The notes under the pieces were generated by a model. That model worked only from the letters and a program-made list of their open reading frames with translations. It was not told where the DNA came from and did no database searches. From Catenulispora sp. GP43 (GTDB taxonomy: Bacteria > Actinomycetota > Actinomycetes > Streptomycetales > Catenulisporaceae): DNA of 64,000 nt. The position numbers and the translations under genes are program-made. Location of the stretch: the NCBI RefSeq assembly GCF_041260665.1, contig NZ_JBGCCT010000039.1, positions 53,231 to 117,230 on the forward strand, in the 5' to 3' direction. Positions 21,512 through 30,263 of the stretch are shown one piece after another (the stretch's first letter is position 1; each line of letters begins with the position of its first letter).

Positions 21512-23935
21512 GTGGTCGCAGGACTCATCGACGCTGTGCACTTCGCGGGCCGGGACGACGCGTCGGCGCTGCTGCGCGGCCTCGACGACCTGGAGCTCGC
21601 CGAGGAGATCGCGGGTGCTTCGCTGCCCTTGTGCGTGGCGGTGAGCGATTTCGTGCTCGGCCGGCCCGCCTCGGCGCCGGCGGTGGCACTGGCCCGGCGC
21701 GCGCTGGCCGACGAGACCGTGGCCGATCCGGACGCGGTGCTGCGGGCGCTGATCCGGCGGGCGGATCCGGCCGTCGACGAGGCGCTGGTGCGGACCGCGG
21801 GCAAGCGGTCGAGGACTTGGATCCTGGCGGCGCTGGTGCGGGACCGGCGCGGCCCGGACGGCGCGGCGGTCATCACCCCCGGCGTCAAGCGGTTCCTGCG
21901 GGCCCAGCTGGCGCGGACCGAGCGGCGGCACGCGGGACGGCACACGCCGATGCCGGCGCGGATCGAGATCGATCTGACGGTGGCCGTGTGCTGCGCGGAC
22001 GATCCGGGCCTGGTGGCGACCGCTCTGCCGCTGGCCGTGCGGTTGCGCCAGGTGACGGCCGTGGTGCGCGGGCTGCGGACGCTGCGCGATCACGGGCTTC
22101 TCAGCTCGCTGTGGGAGGACGGGCTGCGCGAGATCGTCACCGAGGTGATGGGCTCGGGGTCGGCGTACTACATCCCGGGGTGGGAGACCGCGCTCGCGTT
22201 CGGGGACACCGGCGACGACGCGGCGCTGGCGAAGGCCTCGCGGCGGCTGCGCACCGCCGTCCTGCCGGGGGTGGACGAGGCCGAGTCCTGGACCGCGCCG
22301 AACACCGGGTCGCAGCTCTACGCGGTGCCGTGGGACGAGGTGCTGGCTTACGCGGACGTGGTCGGCGAGGGCGACGAGGGCACCCAGGCCGGACATGGCA
22401 CGGCCCGCGGGCTCGACGAGGCGGCGGCGCGCGAGGACGTGCCGCAGGACGTGCGCGCGACGTTCGAGGAGCGGTACCCGCGCGCGGTGTTCTGGGCGGC
22501 GCGGCCGGATGCCGGGACGCTGCGGCGGGCGCGCGAGGCCGCGCGGCGCCTGAACCCGGCGACGCGGCACTTCGCGACGCGCGAACTGCTCCGTCGCGGC
22601 CTGCTGCACGGTTCGCTGAGCGCGCCGGAGGCGGTGGCGCACGCGGAGCCGGCGGCGGACGTGCTGGCACTGGCGCTGCCCACGCCCCCGGGGCTGACGG
22701 AGTACTACACGGCCAAGGGGAAGAACGGCTTCGCACCGCACTTCGTCCGCATCCCGCCGGAGGCCGAGGAGCGGTACCAGGCCGACCTGCGCGCGGCGAT
22801 CGCCGAGGCGATCGGGCCGGATCCGGTGCGCTGGCTCAAGGTGCTGACCCGGGTGGCGGCGTGGGAGGGCAGCCTCGGCGGCCCGGGAGGTCTGCTGGAG
22901 GCGGTCGACGCCGGAGCCCCGCTGCCGGAACGGCGCGCGGGACGGTGGCCGCGCGGGGTGGACCCGGCGGCGGTGGTGTTGGAGGTCGCGCCGGCGGAGG
23001 TGGCCGCGGCGGTGCGGGCGGTGGTGGAGGGGCGGGCACTGGTCGGCGCGGCAGCGGACGACCAGCCACCCACCAGCGCGGCGGAATCCCCCGGCCCTGA
23101 GACTCGTGCGCTGATCGGCGTCCTCACCCGCATCCTGGACCGCGGTCCCGAGCCGCGGTGGCTGCTCGACCTCGCGCTCGGCCCGAACGGCACGCCGGCC
23201 ATGCGCCTGGCGGCGGCCCGCAATCCGGCGGCGACGGTCGGCACGCTGTGGCGGCTGGCCGACCGGGAGCCCGCGGAACCCGGTGTGCTGGCGGCGGTAT
23301 ATCTGCATCCGCTGGCGTCGCTGGAGCTGCGGATCGCGGCGGTGGTGCGGTCCGAGGCCGCGGGCGGGGTGTATCCGGGGCTGGTGCGCCGGCTGGTGAC
23401 GCGGCCTGTGGAGCCGGCGATGTTGCAGCCGGTGCTGGAATCGCGCGATCCGGAGCTGCTGCACACCGTGCTGCGGCGGAGCAACCGCTCGTTGCAGACC
23501 GACCGGCGCGTCGTCGCCTACGCGCGCCTGGCCGAGGCCGCCGGCCCGGAGCCGGTGTGGGCGCTGGAGCTGGAGCGGGCCGGGAGCCTGGAGCGCATGC
23601 ACGAGGCGGTCCGCGCCTCGATGAGCGCGCACAGCGACGAGCCCCTGCGCGCGGCGGCGGAGGACATCGCGCGGCCGGAGCCGGAGCGTGTCGCCACGGG
23701 GTGGGACGCCGACTTCCAGCCGTCCCGGCCCGACACCGCCGAGCGCGTCCGCCGGCATCTCGACGGCCGGCCCGAGCGCTGGTCGCGGCTCGCCGAGCCC
23801 GGGGCCACGCTGTACGGGCTGCTCGCGGAGTTCGAGGGGGCCGAGCCGCAGGTTCCGCGGCCGCGACAGAGCCAGACCCCGAGTCCGGTGCCGCCGCTCC
23901 CCCACAGCGAGCCCCCGAAGCCGCCCAGCGCGTGA
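21512..23935 (+). CDS. Uncharacterised 807-residue helical protein, first gene of AAA/VWA operon
   Basis: I do not recognise this family. The protein is soluble, has no signal peptide or membrane helix, and is rich in Ala/Leu helices with the look of alpha-solenoid repeats (e.g. ARNPAATVGTLWRLADREPA ... HPLASLELRIAAVVRSEAAGG). The C-terminal half (about 420-780) is visibly homologous to the next gene product: GPEPVWALEL here matches GPEPVWSVEL there, and RRHLDGRPERW matches RSHLDGRLDRW. The Pro-rich tail is probably flexible. GTG 21512 follows GGGAGGGAG by 6 nt. Its stop overlaps the next start (GTGA). Its place at the head of a metallopeptidase/VWA and AAA operon suggests an adaptor or substrate-recognition role. 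Confidence 0.75.
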   Translation: MVAGLIDAVHFAGRDDASALLRGLDDLELAEEIAGASLPLCVAVSDFVLGRPASAPAVALARRALADETVADPDAVLRALIRRADPAVDEALVRTAGKRSRTWILAALVRDRRGPDGAAVITPGVKRFLRAQLARTERRHAGRHTPMPARIEIDLTVAVCCADDPGLVATALPLAVRLRQVTAVVRGLRTLRDHGLLSSLWEDGLREIVTEVMGSGSAYYIPGWETALAFGDTGDDAALAKASRRLRTAVLPGVDEAESWTAPNTGSQLYAVPWDEVLAYADVVGEGDEGTQAGHGTARGLDEAAAREDVPQDVRATFEERYPRAVFWAARPDAGTLRRAREAARRLNPATRHFATRELLRRGLLHGSLSAPEAVAHAEPAADVLALALPTPPGLTEYYTAKGKNGFAPHFVRIPPEAEERYQADLRAAIAEAIGPDPVRWLKVLTRVAAWEGSLGGPGGLLEAVDAGAPLPERRAGRWPRGVDPAAVVLEVAPAEVAAAVRAVVEGRALVGAAADDQPPTSAAESPGPETRALIGVLTRILDRGPEPRWLLDLALGPNGTPAMRLAAARNPAATVGTLWRLADREPAEPGVLAAVYLHPLASLELRIAAVVRSEAAGGVYPGLVRRLVTRPVEPAMLQPVLESRDPELLHTVLRRSNRSLQTDRRVVAYARLAEAAGPEPVWALELERAGSLERMHEAVRASMSAHSDEPLRAAAEDIARPEPERVATGWDADFQPSRPDTAERVRRHLDGRPERWSRLAEPGATLYGLLAEFEGAEPQVPRPRQSQTPSPVPPLPHSEPPKPPSA

Positions 23936-25380
23936 ACGCCCCGGCCCGGGTCCTGAACCTGCTGCACGCGGCGCGTCCCGAGGACGTCGCGCCGGTCCTG
24001 TCCCTGCTGTCCGACGCCGACCTGGCCGCGGGCCTGGCCGACGAGCACTGCGATCCCGAGCTGCGCTCGGTCCGGCCGGACCGTGACGCCCTCTGCCATG
24101 CCCTGCTCGGCCCGCGCCGGAAGACCGACGACCTCCTGGGCGAGCCCGGCGCCGTCCAGGACACCCTGCGGCTCGCGGCTCGCGCGCCGTATGAGGCTTT
24201 GCTGCGCGACGGCATCACTCCCTACGGCCGTCCGCGGGCTGATCTGAACCGGCAGCTCTCCGCCGCGCTCACCGCGGCGCTCGGAGCCGAGCCGTGGCGG
24301 TGGTTCGGAGTCCTGAGGCTGGCCGACACCTGGCCGCGGTCCTTCACCGACCTGCTCGACGAGGCCGCGGGTTGGGCCTCGGAGTCGGAGCCGCCGGACG
24401 GCACCATGCGCTTCCGCCTGCCGGGTGAGCTGTTCCTGCCCGGCGTCGTGCTCGCCCTGGCGCCGCCCGCGGTCGTCGCGGACGTGCTCGTCCACACCGG
24501 ACGCCGATCCGAGGGGATGCTCCAGGGACTGCTCAGGCACCCGCCTTACCTCCCCGCGTACCGGGAGTACGCCTTCGGCCCCGACGGCTCCGACTACGCG
24601 CGCCAGTCGCTGTGCGCGAGCACCGGCAAGCCCTTGGCGCTGGCCCACGAGCTGCTCGATCACGGCATGGGCCCGCGGTACACGGCGCTGATCGCGGCCG
24701 CGCACAACGACCTCGCCCTGCGGCTGCGCGTCCACCGGGACCCGGACTCCGCTGCGAACCGGTGGCGCACCAGCAGCCTCGCCCAGACGACGCCCGAGCA
24801 GGTCCACGCGCTGCTGTCGGGCGCCGAGACCGCCGACGAGCTCTACGGCCTGCTCACCGCGCTCAAGCCCCTCCTGCGGCGCAATACGGAGGCGGGGGCG
24901 CTGCGGGTGTTCGCCTACCGCCGCCTCGGGGAGCTGGCCGGACCGGAGCCGGTGTGGAGCGTCGAGCTGGACCTCGCCGGCGGCCTCACCCTGATGGTGC
25001 ATTCGGCGGTGCGGGCGTCCATGGCCGGCGGCGGCCTCGCACCGCTGATCGCCGCCGCCGAGGCGAAGACCCCGCCGGGTCCGCCGGAACCGGCGCCGAA
25101 TCAGGGCCCGCTGACCGAGTGGCCGGTGGAGGACGCGGTACGCAGTCATCTCGATGGTCGGCTGGACCGCTGGCGGGCATTGCTCGGATCATCGGATGAA
25201 GGAGCCGAGTCGGCGCTCGGACTCGGGCAATGGGCAACCGGGCAATGGGTTCGACCGGCGGGCCGCGGCATAGAAGACTTGAGGCAGGACACGAAAACGC
25301 CGCCGCCCGCCGACGGAAACACCGACACCATCACCGCCACCGCCACCGCCACCGCCACCGCCGAGGAGGACGCCGCATGA
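23932..25380 (+). CDS. Uncharacterised helical protein, paralogue of preceding gene's C-terminal half
   Basis: This is a 482-residue soluble protein with no signal or membrane segment and unknown function. It aligns by eye with the C-terminal ~400 residues of the gene before it: ALGAEPWRWFGVLRLAD against AIGPDPVRWLKVLTRVA, AFGPDGSDYARQSLCASTG against ALGPNGTPAMRLAAARNPA, and the shared GPEPVW...VRASM and HLDGR..RW blocks. This points to duplication within the operon with loss of the N-terminal half. It begins with GTG in a GTGA overlap and ends in an ATGA overlap with the next gene. The last codons include five CACCGC hexamers (TATATA-type tail). Confidence 0.75.
   Translation: MNAPARVLNLLHAARPEDVAPVLSLLSDADLAAGLADEHCDPELRSVRPDRDALCHALLGPRRKTDDLLGEPGAVQDTLRLAARAPYEALLRDGITPYGRPRADLNRQLSAALTAALGAEPWRWFGVLRLADTWPRSFTDLLDEAAGWASESEPPDGTMRFRLPGELFLPGVVLALAPPAVVADVLVHTGRRSEGMLQGLLRHPPYLPAYREYAFGPDGSDYARQSLCASTGKPLALAHELLDHGMGPRYTALIAAAHNDLALRLRVHRDPDSAANRWRTSSLAQTTPEQVHALLSGAETADELYGLLTALKPLLRRNTEAGALRVFAYRRLGELAGPEPVWSVELDLAGGLTLMVHSAVRASMAGGGLAPLIAAAEAKTPPGPPEPAPNQGPLTEWPVEDAVRSHLDGRLDRWRALLGSSDEGAESALGLGQWATGQWVRPAGRGIEDLRQDTKTPPPADGNTDTITATATATATAEEDAA
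25332..25361 (+). repeat. Five tandem CACCGC hexamers
   Basis: There are five perfect copies of CACCGC in the last codons of the 482-residue gene, 16 bp before the start of the VWA gene. Hexamer gain or loss keeps the frame, so at most the spacing to the next start would vary. Confidence 0.9.
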
Positions 25381-26798
25381 AGACCCACGAGTCGGACCGC
25401 CGCTCCCGGCGCCTGCCGGTCAGCGCCACCGACCGCAAGGCGCTGGCGGCGTGGCAGCCCGCGGAGCCGGAGACGATCGCGGAGGCGGTGCGGCTGAAGG
25501 AGGCGGCGCTCGTCGACTTCGGCATGGAGTCCTCGGCCATCGCCGGGTGGATCTACTCCAAGTGCGCGCACCAGATACCCACCACCGCCATCGAGACCGC
25601 GGCGGTGATGGCGGCCGGGGACGGCACCTGTCTGCTGCTGTTCAATCCGGACTTCTTCGTCGAGCTGGGGCTGGACGGGGTGAAGTTCGTGCTCTTCCAC
25701 GAGGCCCGGCACCTGATCCAGCGGCACCTGTTCACCGAGCCGGAGCTGCGCGAGGACCCGGTGTTCGACATCGCCATCGAGTGCACCATCAACCACGTCG
25801 CGCTGACCCGGCTGCGCCGCGACAGCCTGCCGGTGTACGGCGGCGAGCCGACCGGGGTGGACCCGCGCAAGATCTTCGCGGGCTACCACGCCGATCTCAC
25901 CGCGCAGGGCCTGAGTCCGTTCTCCTACGAGGAGTTCATCCGGACCGACATGGGCTGCTACACCGAGCTGCGGCGGATGAAGCACCCTCCGACGCCGCCG
26001 CCGGTCTGCGTCCACGAGCTGCTTCAGGAGCTGCAGGAGGAGCTCGCCGACGCCGAGACCATCGAGCGGATCGGCAACGAGGTGCTGGCGAACGTGCTGC
26101 TGGCCGGCAAGCGCGGGGTGCGCGAGGCGCGCTCGGAGCTGCTGGACCTCATCGACCGGACCGAGGGCGCCACCGACCGGCTGGCCAAGCTGTGGGGCGA
26201 CATGGGCGCCGGGATGATCCGCGGCCAGACGCAGCGGACCCGGCGGGTGGACTGGTGGCAGCGCTGGCTGGTCGACGTGCTGGCCTCCAAGCTGGCCGAG
26301 GGCGAGCGGCTGGTCTACCCGAAGAAGCGGGGCGCGGTGCTGGCCGCGCTCGGCCAGGACCCGACGCTGTCCCGGCGCGGTCCGGAGCGGCACCGGGTGG
26401 TGGCGATCGCCGTGGACGCCTCCGGATCGATGCCGCCGCCGGTGGTGGACTGGATCGCCTCGCTGGTCGGGCAGCTGGACGGGGTGGAGGCGCACTGGCT
26501 GTCCTTCGACGCCGAGGTGGTGCCGTTCGCGCCGGGCGACCCGCTGGTCGGCGGCGGCGGGACCAGCTTCCGGGCGGTCGCGGACTACCTCGAGGGGCGC
26601 ACGCCCTCGGCCCGGACCGGGGAGCCGTTCGACGAGACGCTGGACGCGGTCATCATGGTGACCGACGGCATGGCCCCGCACATCACCCCGGCCGAGCCCG
26701 ACAAGTGGATCTGGCTGATCACCGAGCACGGCGACGACTGGCCCGAGGGCCATTCGCCGCAGATGGCCTGTCACAAGGTACGAACGGGGGACCGTTGA
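25377..26798 (+). CDS. DUF2201-type putative metallopeptidase with VWA-like domain
   Basis: This is a 473-residue cytosolic protein. The N-terminal DUF2201-like domain carries the zinc-type motif FHEARHLIQRH (HExxH) near residue 108, followed by DIAIECTINH with possible third ligands. The C-terminal VWA-like domain starts with VVAIAVDASGSM (MIDAS DxSxS) near 343, followed by GGGGTSFRAV and IMVTDGMAP. This domain pair is commonly encoded beside MoxR-type AAA ATPases, as here. The AAA partner is thought to remodel substrates or complexes presented through the MIDAS site. Its start overlaps the preceding stop (ATGA), and its stop overlaps the AAA start (TTGA). Confidence 0.88.
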   Translation: MKTHESDRRSRRLPVSATDRKALAAWQPAEPETIAEAVRLKEAALVDFGMESSAIAGWIYSKCAHQIPTTAIETAAVMAAGDGTCLLLFNPDFFVELGLDGVKFVLFHEARHLIQRHLFTEPELREDPVFDIAIECTINHVALTRLRRDSLPVYGGEPTGVDPRKIFAGYHADLTAQGLSPFSYEEFIRTDMGCYTELRRMKHPPTPPPVCVHELLQELQEELADAETIERIGNEVLANVLLAGKRGVREARSELLDLIDRTEGATDRLAKLWGDMGAGMIRGQTQRTRRVDWWQRWLVDVLASKLAEGERLVYPKKRGAVLAALGQDPTLSRRGPERHRVVAIAVDASGSMPPPVVDWIASLVGQLDGVEAHWLSFDAEVVPFAPGDPLVGGGGTSFRAVADYLEGRTPSARTGEPFDETLDAVIMVTDGMAPHITPAEPDKWIWLITEHGDDWPEGHSPQMACHKVRTGDR

Positions 26799-28744
26799 GC
26801 GAGCACACCACCGGCCAGACCGCGTTGCCGCCGGAGGCGGACGGCTTCGGCAGCGGCGTCGGCGTCGGACTGGGCGACGACCCCGGACTGCCGCGCCAGG
26901 GCGGCGGGGACGGCGCCGGCCCCGGCGCCCGGGCCGCCGCGGCCCGGCCCTCGGCCCTGGAGGCGTTCATCGACGCCATGATCGACCTGGGCCAGACCGG
27001 GCAGATCTTCGGCGAGCACGGCATCGGCAAGACCGCCACGTTCGCCGCGCACATCAAGGCCGCGTACGACGACACCGAGCTGGTCTACGTCCCGGCCGCG
27101 AACCTGGCCCCGGACGACCTGCTGGTGAACGCCCCAGTGCGGGACCCGCGCAGCGGCGAGCTGGTGCTGCGGCAGCTGGTGATGCGCCAGCTCAAGCCGG
27201 GGCGCCGGTTCGTGCTGCTGATCGACGACTCGCTGCAGGCGGGCCCGGCGATCCAGTCGCAGCTGATGCAGATCGCCTGCAACTGGACCCTCGGCGAGCA
27301 CGACCTGCGGGCCCTGGGCTGCGTCGGCGTCTTCCTGGCCGACAACGAGTCGCTGGCCGAGACCGCGGCCCGGCGCAGCGACTTCGCGATCCTGGACCGG
27401 ATGGTCACCATCAAGGTGACCGCGAACGACACGGCCTGGCGCGACGCGCTGCGCCGCAAGTTCGGCCAGTTCGACCTGACCGGTGTGTTCCGGGTCTGGG
27501 CCGCGCAGCCCCCGGAGATCCGCCGGCTGCTCTCCCCGCGCACGCTGGAGCACATCCTGGCCAACGCCGCCGAGGGCTTCCCGCTGGTCTGGGGCCTGCC
27601 GCTGCTCAACGGCAGCCGGCTGCGGCTGGCGCTGCCGGCCGGCGAGGGCGCCCGGGCCAAGGAGGTGGACCGCACCGGGGAGATCCTGGACGCGATCGCC
27701 GCGGCGCTGAACGTCCCGAACCGGGCCACGATCGCCGACCCGGTACGCCGCCTGGTGCGCGCGGCGTTGAAGAACCGGTGGTGCGTGCTGGTCCAGGGCC
27801 CGCCCGGCTGCGGCAAGACCGAGGTGGTCAGGACGCTGATCCAGGAGGTGCTGCGGCGCGACCCGCTGTACTTCTCGCTGCCGGTGACCAACGTCGAGGA
27901 CCTGTGCGCCCCGGTCCCCTCCCCCGACGGCACCCTGGACAACCTGCTGGCCGCCGGCTTCACCGGGGACGAGCCGAAGGCCGTGGTGTGGGACGAGTAC
28001 AACCGCCCGAAGGACAAGGCGGCCTTCGCCCGGCTGATGGAGATCACCCAGGAGTGGTCGGTGGCCGGCCGCCCGATCCGCGGCCTGCGCGCCCAGATCG
28101 CGCTGCAGAACCCGCCGTACCACGTGGGCCGCAAACTCCTGGTGTCGCGCAACAACATCGCCCAGGCCTCGCGCTTCACCGCGTCGCTGGACATCACCCC
28201 GGAGGACATCCCGGCCAACGAGTGGCTGATCGCCAAGTACGGCGCGATCGCCGAGACCGTCCTGGAGTGGTGGAAGAACGACATCGACGACGAGGGCCGC
28301 GCCTGGATCACCAAGCGCACCCTGGAGCGCCTGATCCGGCTGCACGGCCGCGGCCTGCCCCTGCAGCAGGGCCTGGTCTACCTCGGCGACGGTGAGTACG
28401 CCCCGGTCCCGCTCGGCGGCCTGACCGCGCGCCTGGCCGGCTCGCAGCGCACCGGCCTGAAGGAGCTGGCCGCGGACGTCGACTCCTGGGAGCGGCGCCT
28501 GGCGCTGGCGGTGGCCGGCAACGCAGAGGGCGACGACGCCTCCGACGTGGTCCACCAGGTGTTCGCCAACGCCGAGCTGTCGCAGCTGAAGAAGCAGCGC
28601 GAGGTGGTGATCCGCCTGGCCGCGCACCTCCCGCCGAAACTGCGGGCCACCTATCTGGTCGGCGCCTCGGAGGACGCGCAGGCCTTCTGGGTCGGTGTGC
28701 TGGCGGCTTGCCGATCGCGGCAGGCTTCCGCCAGGATTCCGTGA
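26795..28744 (+). CDS. Double-AAA MoxR-like ATPase
   Basis: This is a 649-residue soluble ATPase with two AAA modules. The first has Walker A GEHGIGKTATF near residue 73 and Walker B FVLLIDDS. The second has Walker A VQGPPGCGKTEVV near 335 and Walker B AVVWDEYNRP, followed by a sensor-1-like NPPYHVGRK segment. Most MoxR proteins (about 320 residues) have a single AAA domain, so this one is a fused tandem. TTG 26795 follows a GGGGG tract and overlaps the VWA stop. The long open frame upstream in the same phase is only the opposite reading of the VWA gene. A tRNA-like RNA begins 2 nt after the stop. Confidence 0.85.
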   Translation: MSEHTTGQTALPPEADGFGSGVGVGLGDDPGLPRQGGGDGAGPGARAAAARPSALEAFIDAMIDLGQTGQIFGEHGIGKTATFAAHIKAAYDDTELVYVPAANLAPDDLLVNAPVRDPRSGELVLRQLVMRQLKPGRRFVLLIDDSLQAGPAIQSQLMQIACNWTLGEHDLRALGCVGVFLADNESLAETAARRSDFAILDRMVTIKVTANDTAWRDALRRKFGQFDLTGVFRVWAAQPPEIRRLLSPRTLEHILANAAEGFPLVWGLPLLNGSRLRLALPAGEGARAKEVDRTGEILDAIAAALNVPNRATIADPVRRLVRAALKNRWCVLVQGPPGCGKTEVVRTLIQEVLRRDPLYFSLPVTNVEDLCAPVPSPDGTLDNLLAAGFTGDEPKAVVWDEYNRPKDKAAFARLMEITQEWSVAGRPIRGLRAQIALQNPPYHVGRKLLVSRNNIAQASRFTASLDITPEDIPANEWLIAKYGAIAETVLEWWKNDIDDEGRAWITKRTLERLIRLHGRGLPLQQGLVYLGDGEYAPVPLGGLTARLAGSQRTGLKELAADVDSWERRLALAVAGNAEGDDASDVVHQVFANAELSQLKKQREVVIRLAAHLPPKLRATYLVGASEDAQAFWVGVLAACRSRQASARIP

Positions 28745-28746
28745 AC

Positions 28747-28829
28747 GGCCCCGTAGCGCAGAGGCAGGCGCACCGCTCAGATCCACTCAACCGACGCGGG
28801 GAACGCCGGTTCGAATCCGGCCGGGGCCA
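28747..28829 (+). tRNA. tRNA-like RNA with enlarged anticodon loop, embedded in operon
   Basis: Acceptor GGCCCCG (28747-28753) pairs with CGGGGCC (28822-28828), followed by A and no encoded CCA. The D stem is GCGC/GCGC (28756-28759/28768-28771), and the T arm is GCCGG-TTCGAAT-CCGGC (28805-28821). The anticodon stem is only CCGC/GCGG (28773-28776/28796-28799) around a 19-nt loop instead of the normal 7-nt loop plus fifth pair, so no anticodon can be assigned. The outer fold would still suit RNase P and RNase Z. It starts 2 nt after the AAA stop and ends 18 nt before the SDR start. It could be a decayed tRNA or a dedicated tRNA mimic. Confidence 0.7.
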
Positions 28830-28847
28830 CCGACGGGAGGGGTCGGC

Positions 28848-30263
28848 ATGGGCCTGGAGGAGTTGAGCCGCGCGTTGGCGGACCTGAAGGGGCTGCCGCT
28901 CGACGACCCGACCCGGCTGCGTGCCGAGCGCGTCATGGAATCCTTCGTGCGCTACGGCCGGACCCGGCGGAAGAAAGAACTGAGGGCGCGGCGCGAGGCC
29001 GCCGACCGCGCGGTGCTGGCGTCCGCGGCGACGGGGGCGACCGAACGGCGAGAGGATGCCGCGCTGGCGGCGCCGGGCGGGGCGGCGGCGATCGGCACGA
29101 ACGGGAATGACCATGCCGATGCCGCCGGGCAGCCCGAAGACATGGCGGCGAGCGGGCCGGATTCGGTCGGAACCCTGCTGCGCCCCCGCCGCTGCTACGT
29201 CTGCAAGCAGCACTTCACCCAGGTCTCAGCCTTCTACCACCAGCTGTGCCCGCCCTGCGCGGCCGAGAACCTGGCCTGGCGCTCGGCCCGCACCCCGCTG
29301 GACGGCCGGCGCGCGCTGGTCACCGGCGGCCGGGTGAAGATCGGCTTCCAGGTGGCGCTGATGCTGCTGCGGGACGGGGCGGCGGTGCGGGTGGTCACCC
29401 GCTTCCCGCACGACGCCATACGCCGCTTCCGCGAGGTCGAGGACAGCGCGAAGTGGCTCGACCGGCTGACCGTCACCGGCCTGGATCTGCGCGACCCGCG
29501 CCAGGTCATCGAGCTCTGCGAAACGCTCCTGGCCGAGGGCGAGCCCCTCGAGATCCTCATCAACAACGCCGCCCAGACCGTGCGGCGCCCCGAAGCCTCC
29601 TACGCGCCGCTGATCGCCGCCGACCGCGCCGCGGCGGCCCGGCTCGGCGGCGGTCTTCGCGAGCTCGCGCCGATCGCCGGCTACCACGGCGCGGGCGCCG
29701 ACGTGGTCCCGCACGGCACCGAGCTGGTCGCGGCCACCGGGCCCGCCGTCGACGAGAACGGCCTGCTCCCCGACCCCTCGCCGCACAACTCCTGGTCGGC
29801 GAAGCTCGGGGAGCTGGATCCGGTCGAGGTGCTGGAGGTGCACCTGGTCAACGCCGTCGCGCCGGCGCTGCTGGCCGACCGGCTGCTGCCGCTGATGGCC
29901 GGCTCGCCGTTCGCGCGGCGCTACATCGTGAACGTCACGGCCGTCGAGGGGCGCTTCGAGGTGCGCAACAAGACCGCGGGCCATCCGCACACCAACATGG
30001 CCAAGGCCGCGCTCAACATGCTGACCCGAACCAGTGCCGAGGCGCTGGCCCGGCGCGGGATCCACCTGAGCAGTGTGGACACCGGCTGGATCACCGACGA
30101 GAAGCCGATGCCGAGCAAGGCGCGGCACGCCGAGGCCGGCTTCCGGACGCCGCTGGACATCATCGACGGCGCGGCGCGGATCTACCATCCGATCGTCAGC
30201 GGCGAGGGCGGCGAGCCGTTGTCCGGGGTGTTCCTGAAGGACTACCGGGCGGTGGCGTGGTGA
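28848..30263 (+). CDS. Zinc-ribbon SDR-family protein with atypical catalytic motif
   Basis: This is a 471-residue protein. The N-terminal ~100 residues are charged and helical. A four-cysteine zinc-ribbon-like motif follows (CYVCKQHF then LCPPC, about 112-133), and then a Rossmann SDR domain. The nucleotide loop reads VTGGRVKIGFQVAL rather than the classic TGxxxGxG; ILINNAAQTVRRP gives the NNAA motif. The usual YxxxK is replaced by TNMAK in HPHTNMAKAALNMLTRTSA, so the catalytic Tyr is missing. The enzyme may be inactive or use other chemistry. ATG 28848 follows GGGAGGGG. The stop overlaps the LRR start (GTGA). Confidence 0.82.
   Translation: MGLEELSRALADLKGLPLDDPTRLRAERVMESFVRYGRTRRKKELRARREAADRAVLASAATGATERREDAALAAPGGAAAIGTNGNDHADAAGQPEDMAASGPDSVGTLLRPRRCYVCKQHFTQVSAFYHQLCPPCAAENLAWRSARTPLDGRRALVTGGRVKIGFQVALMLLRDGAAVRVVTRFPHDAIRRFREVEDSAKWLDRLTVTGLDLRDPRQVIELCETLLAEGEPLEILINNAAQTVRRPEASYAPLIAADRAAAARLGGGLRELAPIAGYHGAGADVVPHGTELVAATGPAVDENGLLPDPSPHNSWSAKLGELDPVEVLEVHLVNAVAPALLADRLLPLMAGSPFARRYIVNVTAVEGRFEVRNKTAGHPHTNMAKAALNMLTRTSAEALARRGIHLSSVDTGWITDEKPMPSKARHAEAGFRTPLDIIDGAARIYHPIVSGEGGEPLSGVFLKDYRAVAW

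Noticed and set aside
25451..26794. Upstream in-phase extension of the double-AAA gene
   Set aside because: It overlaps the DUF2201/VWA gene in another frame and has no motif. The TTG 26795 start has a ribosome binding site and a coupling overlap.
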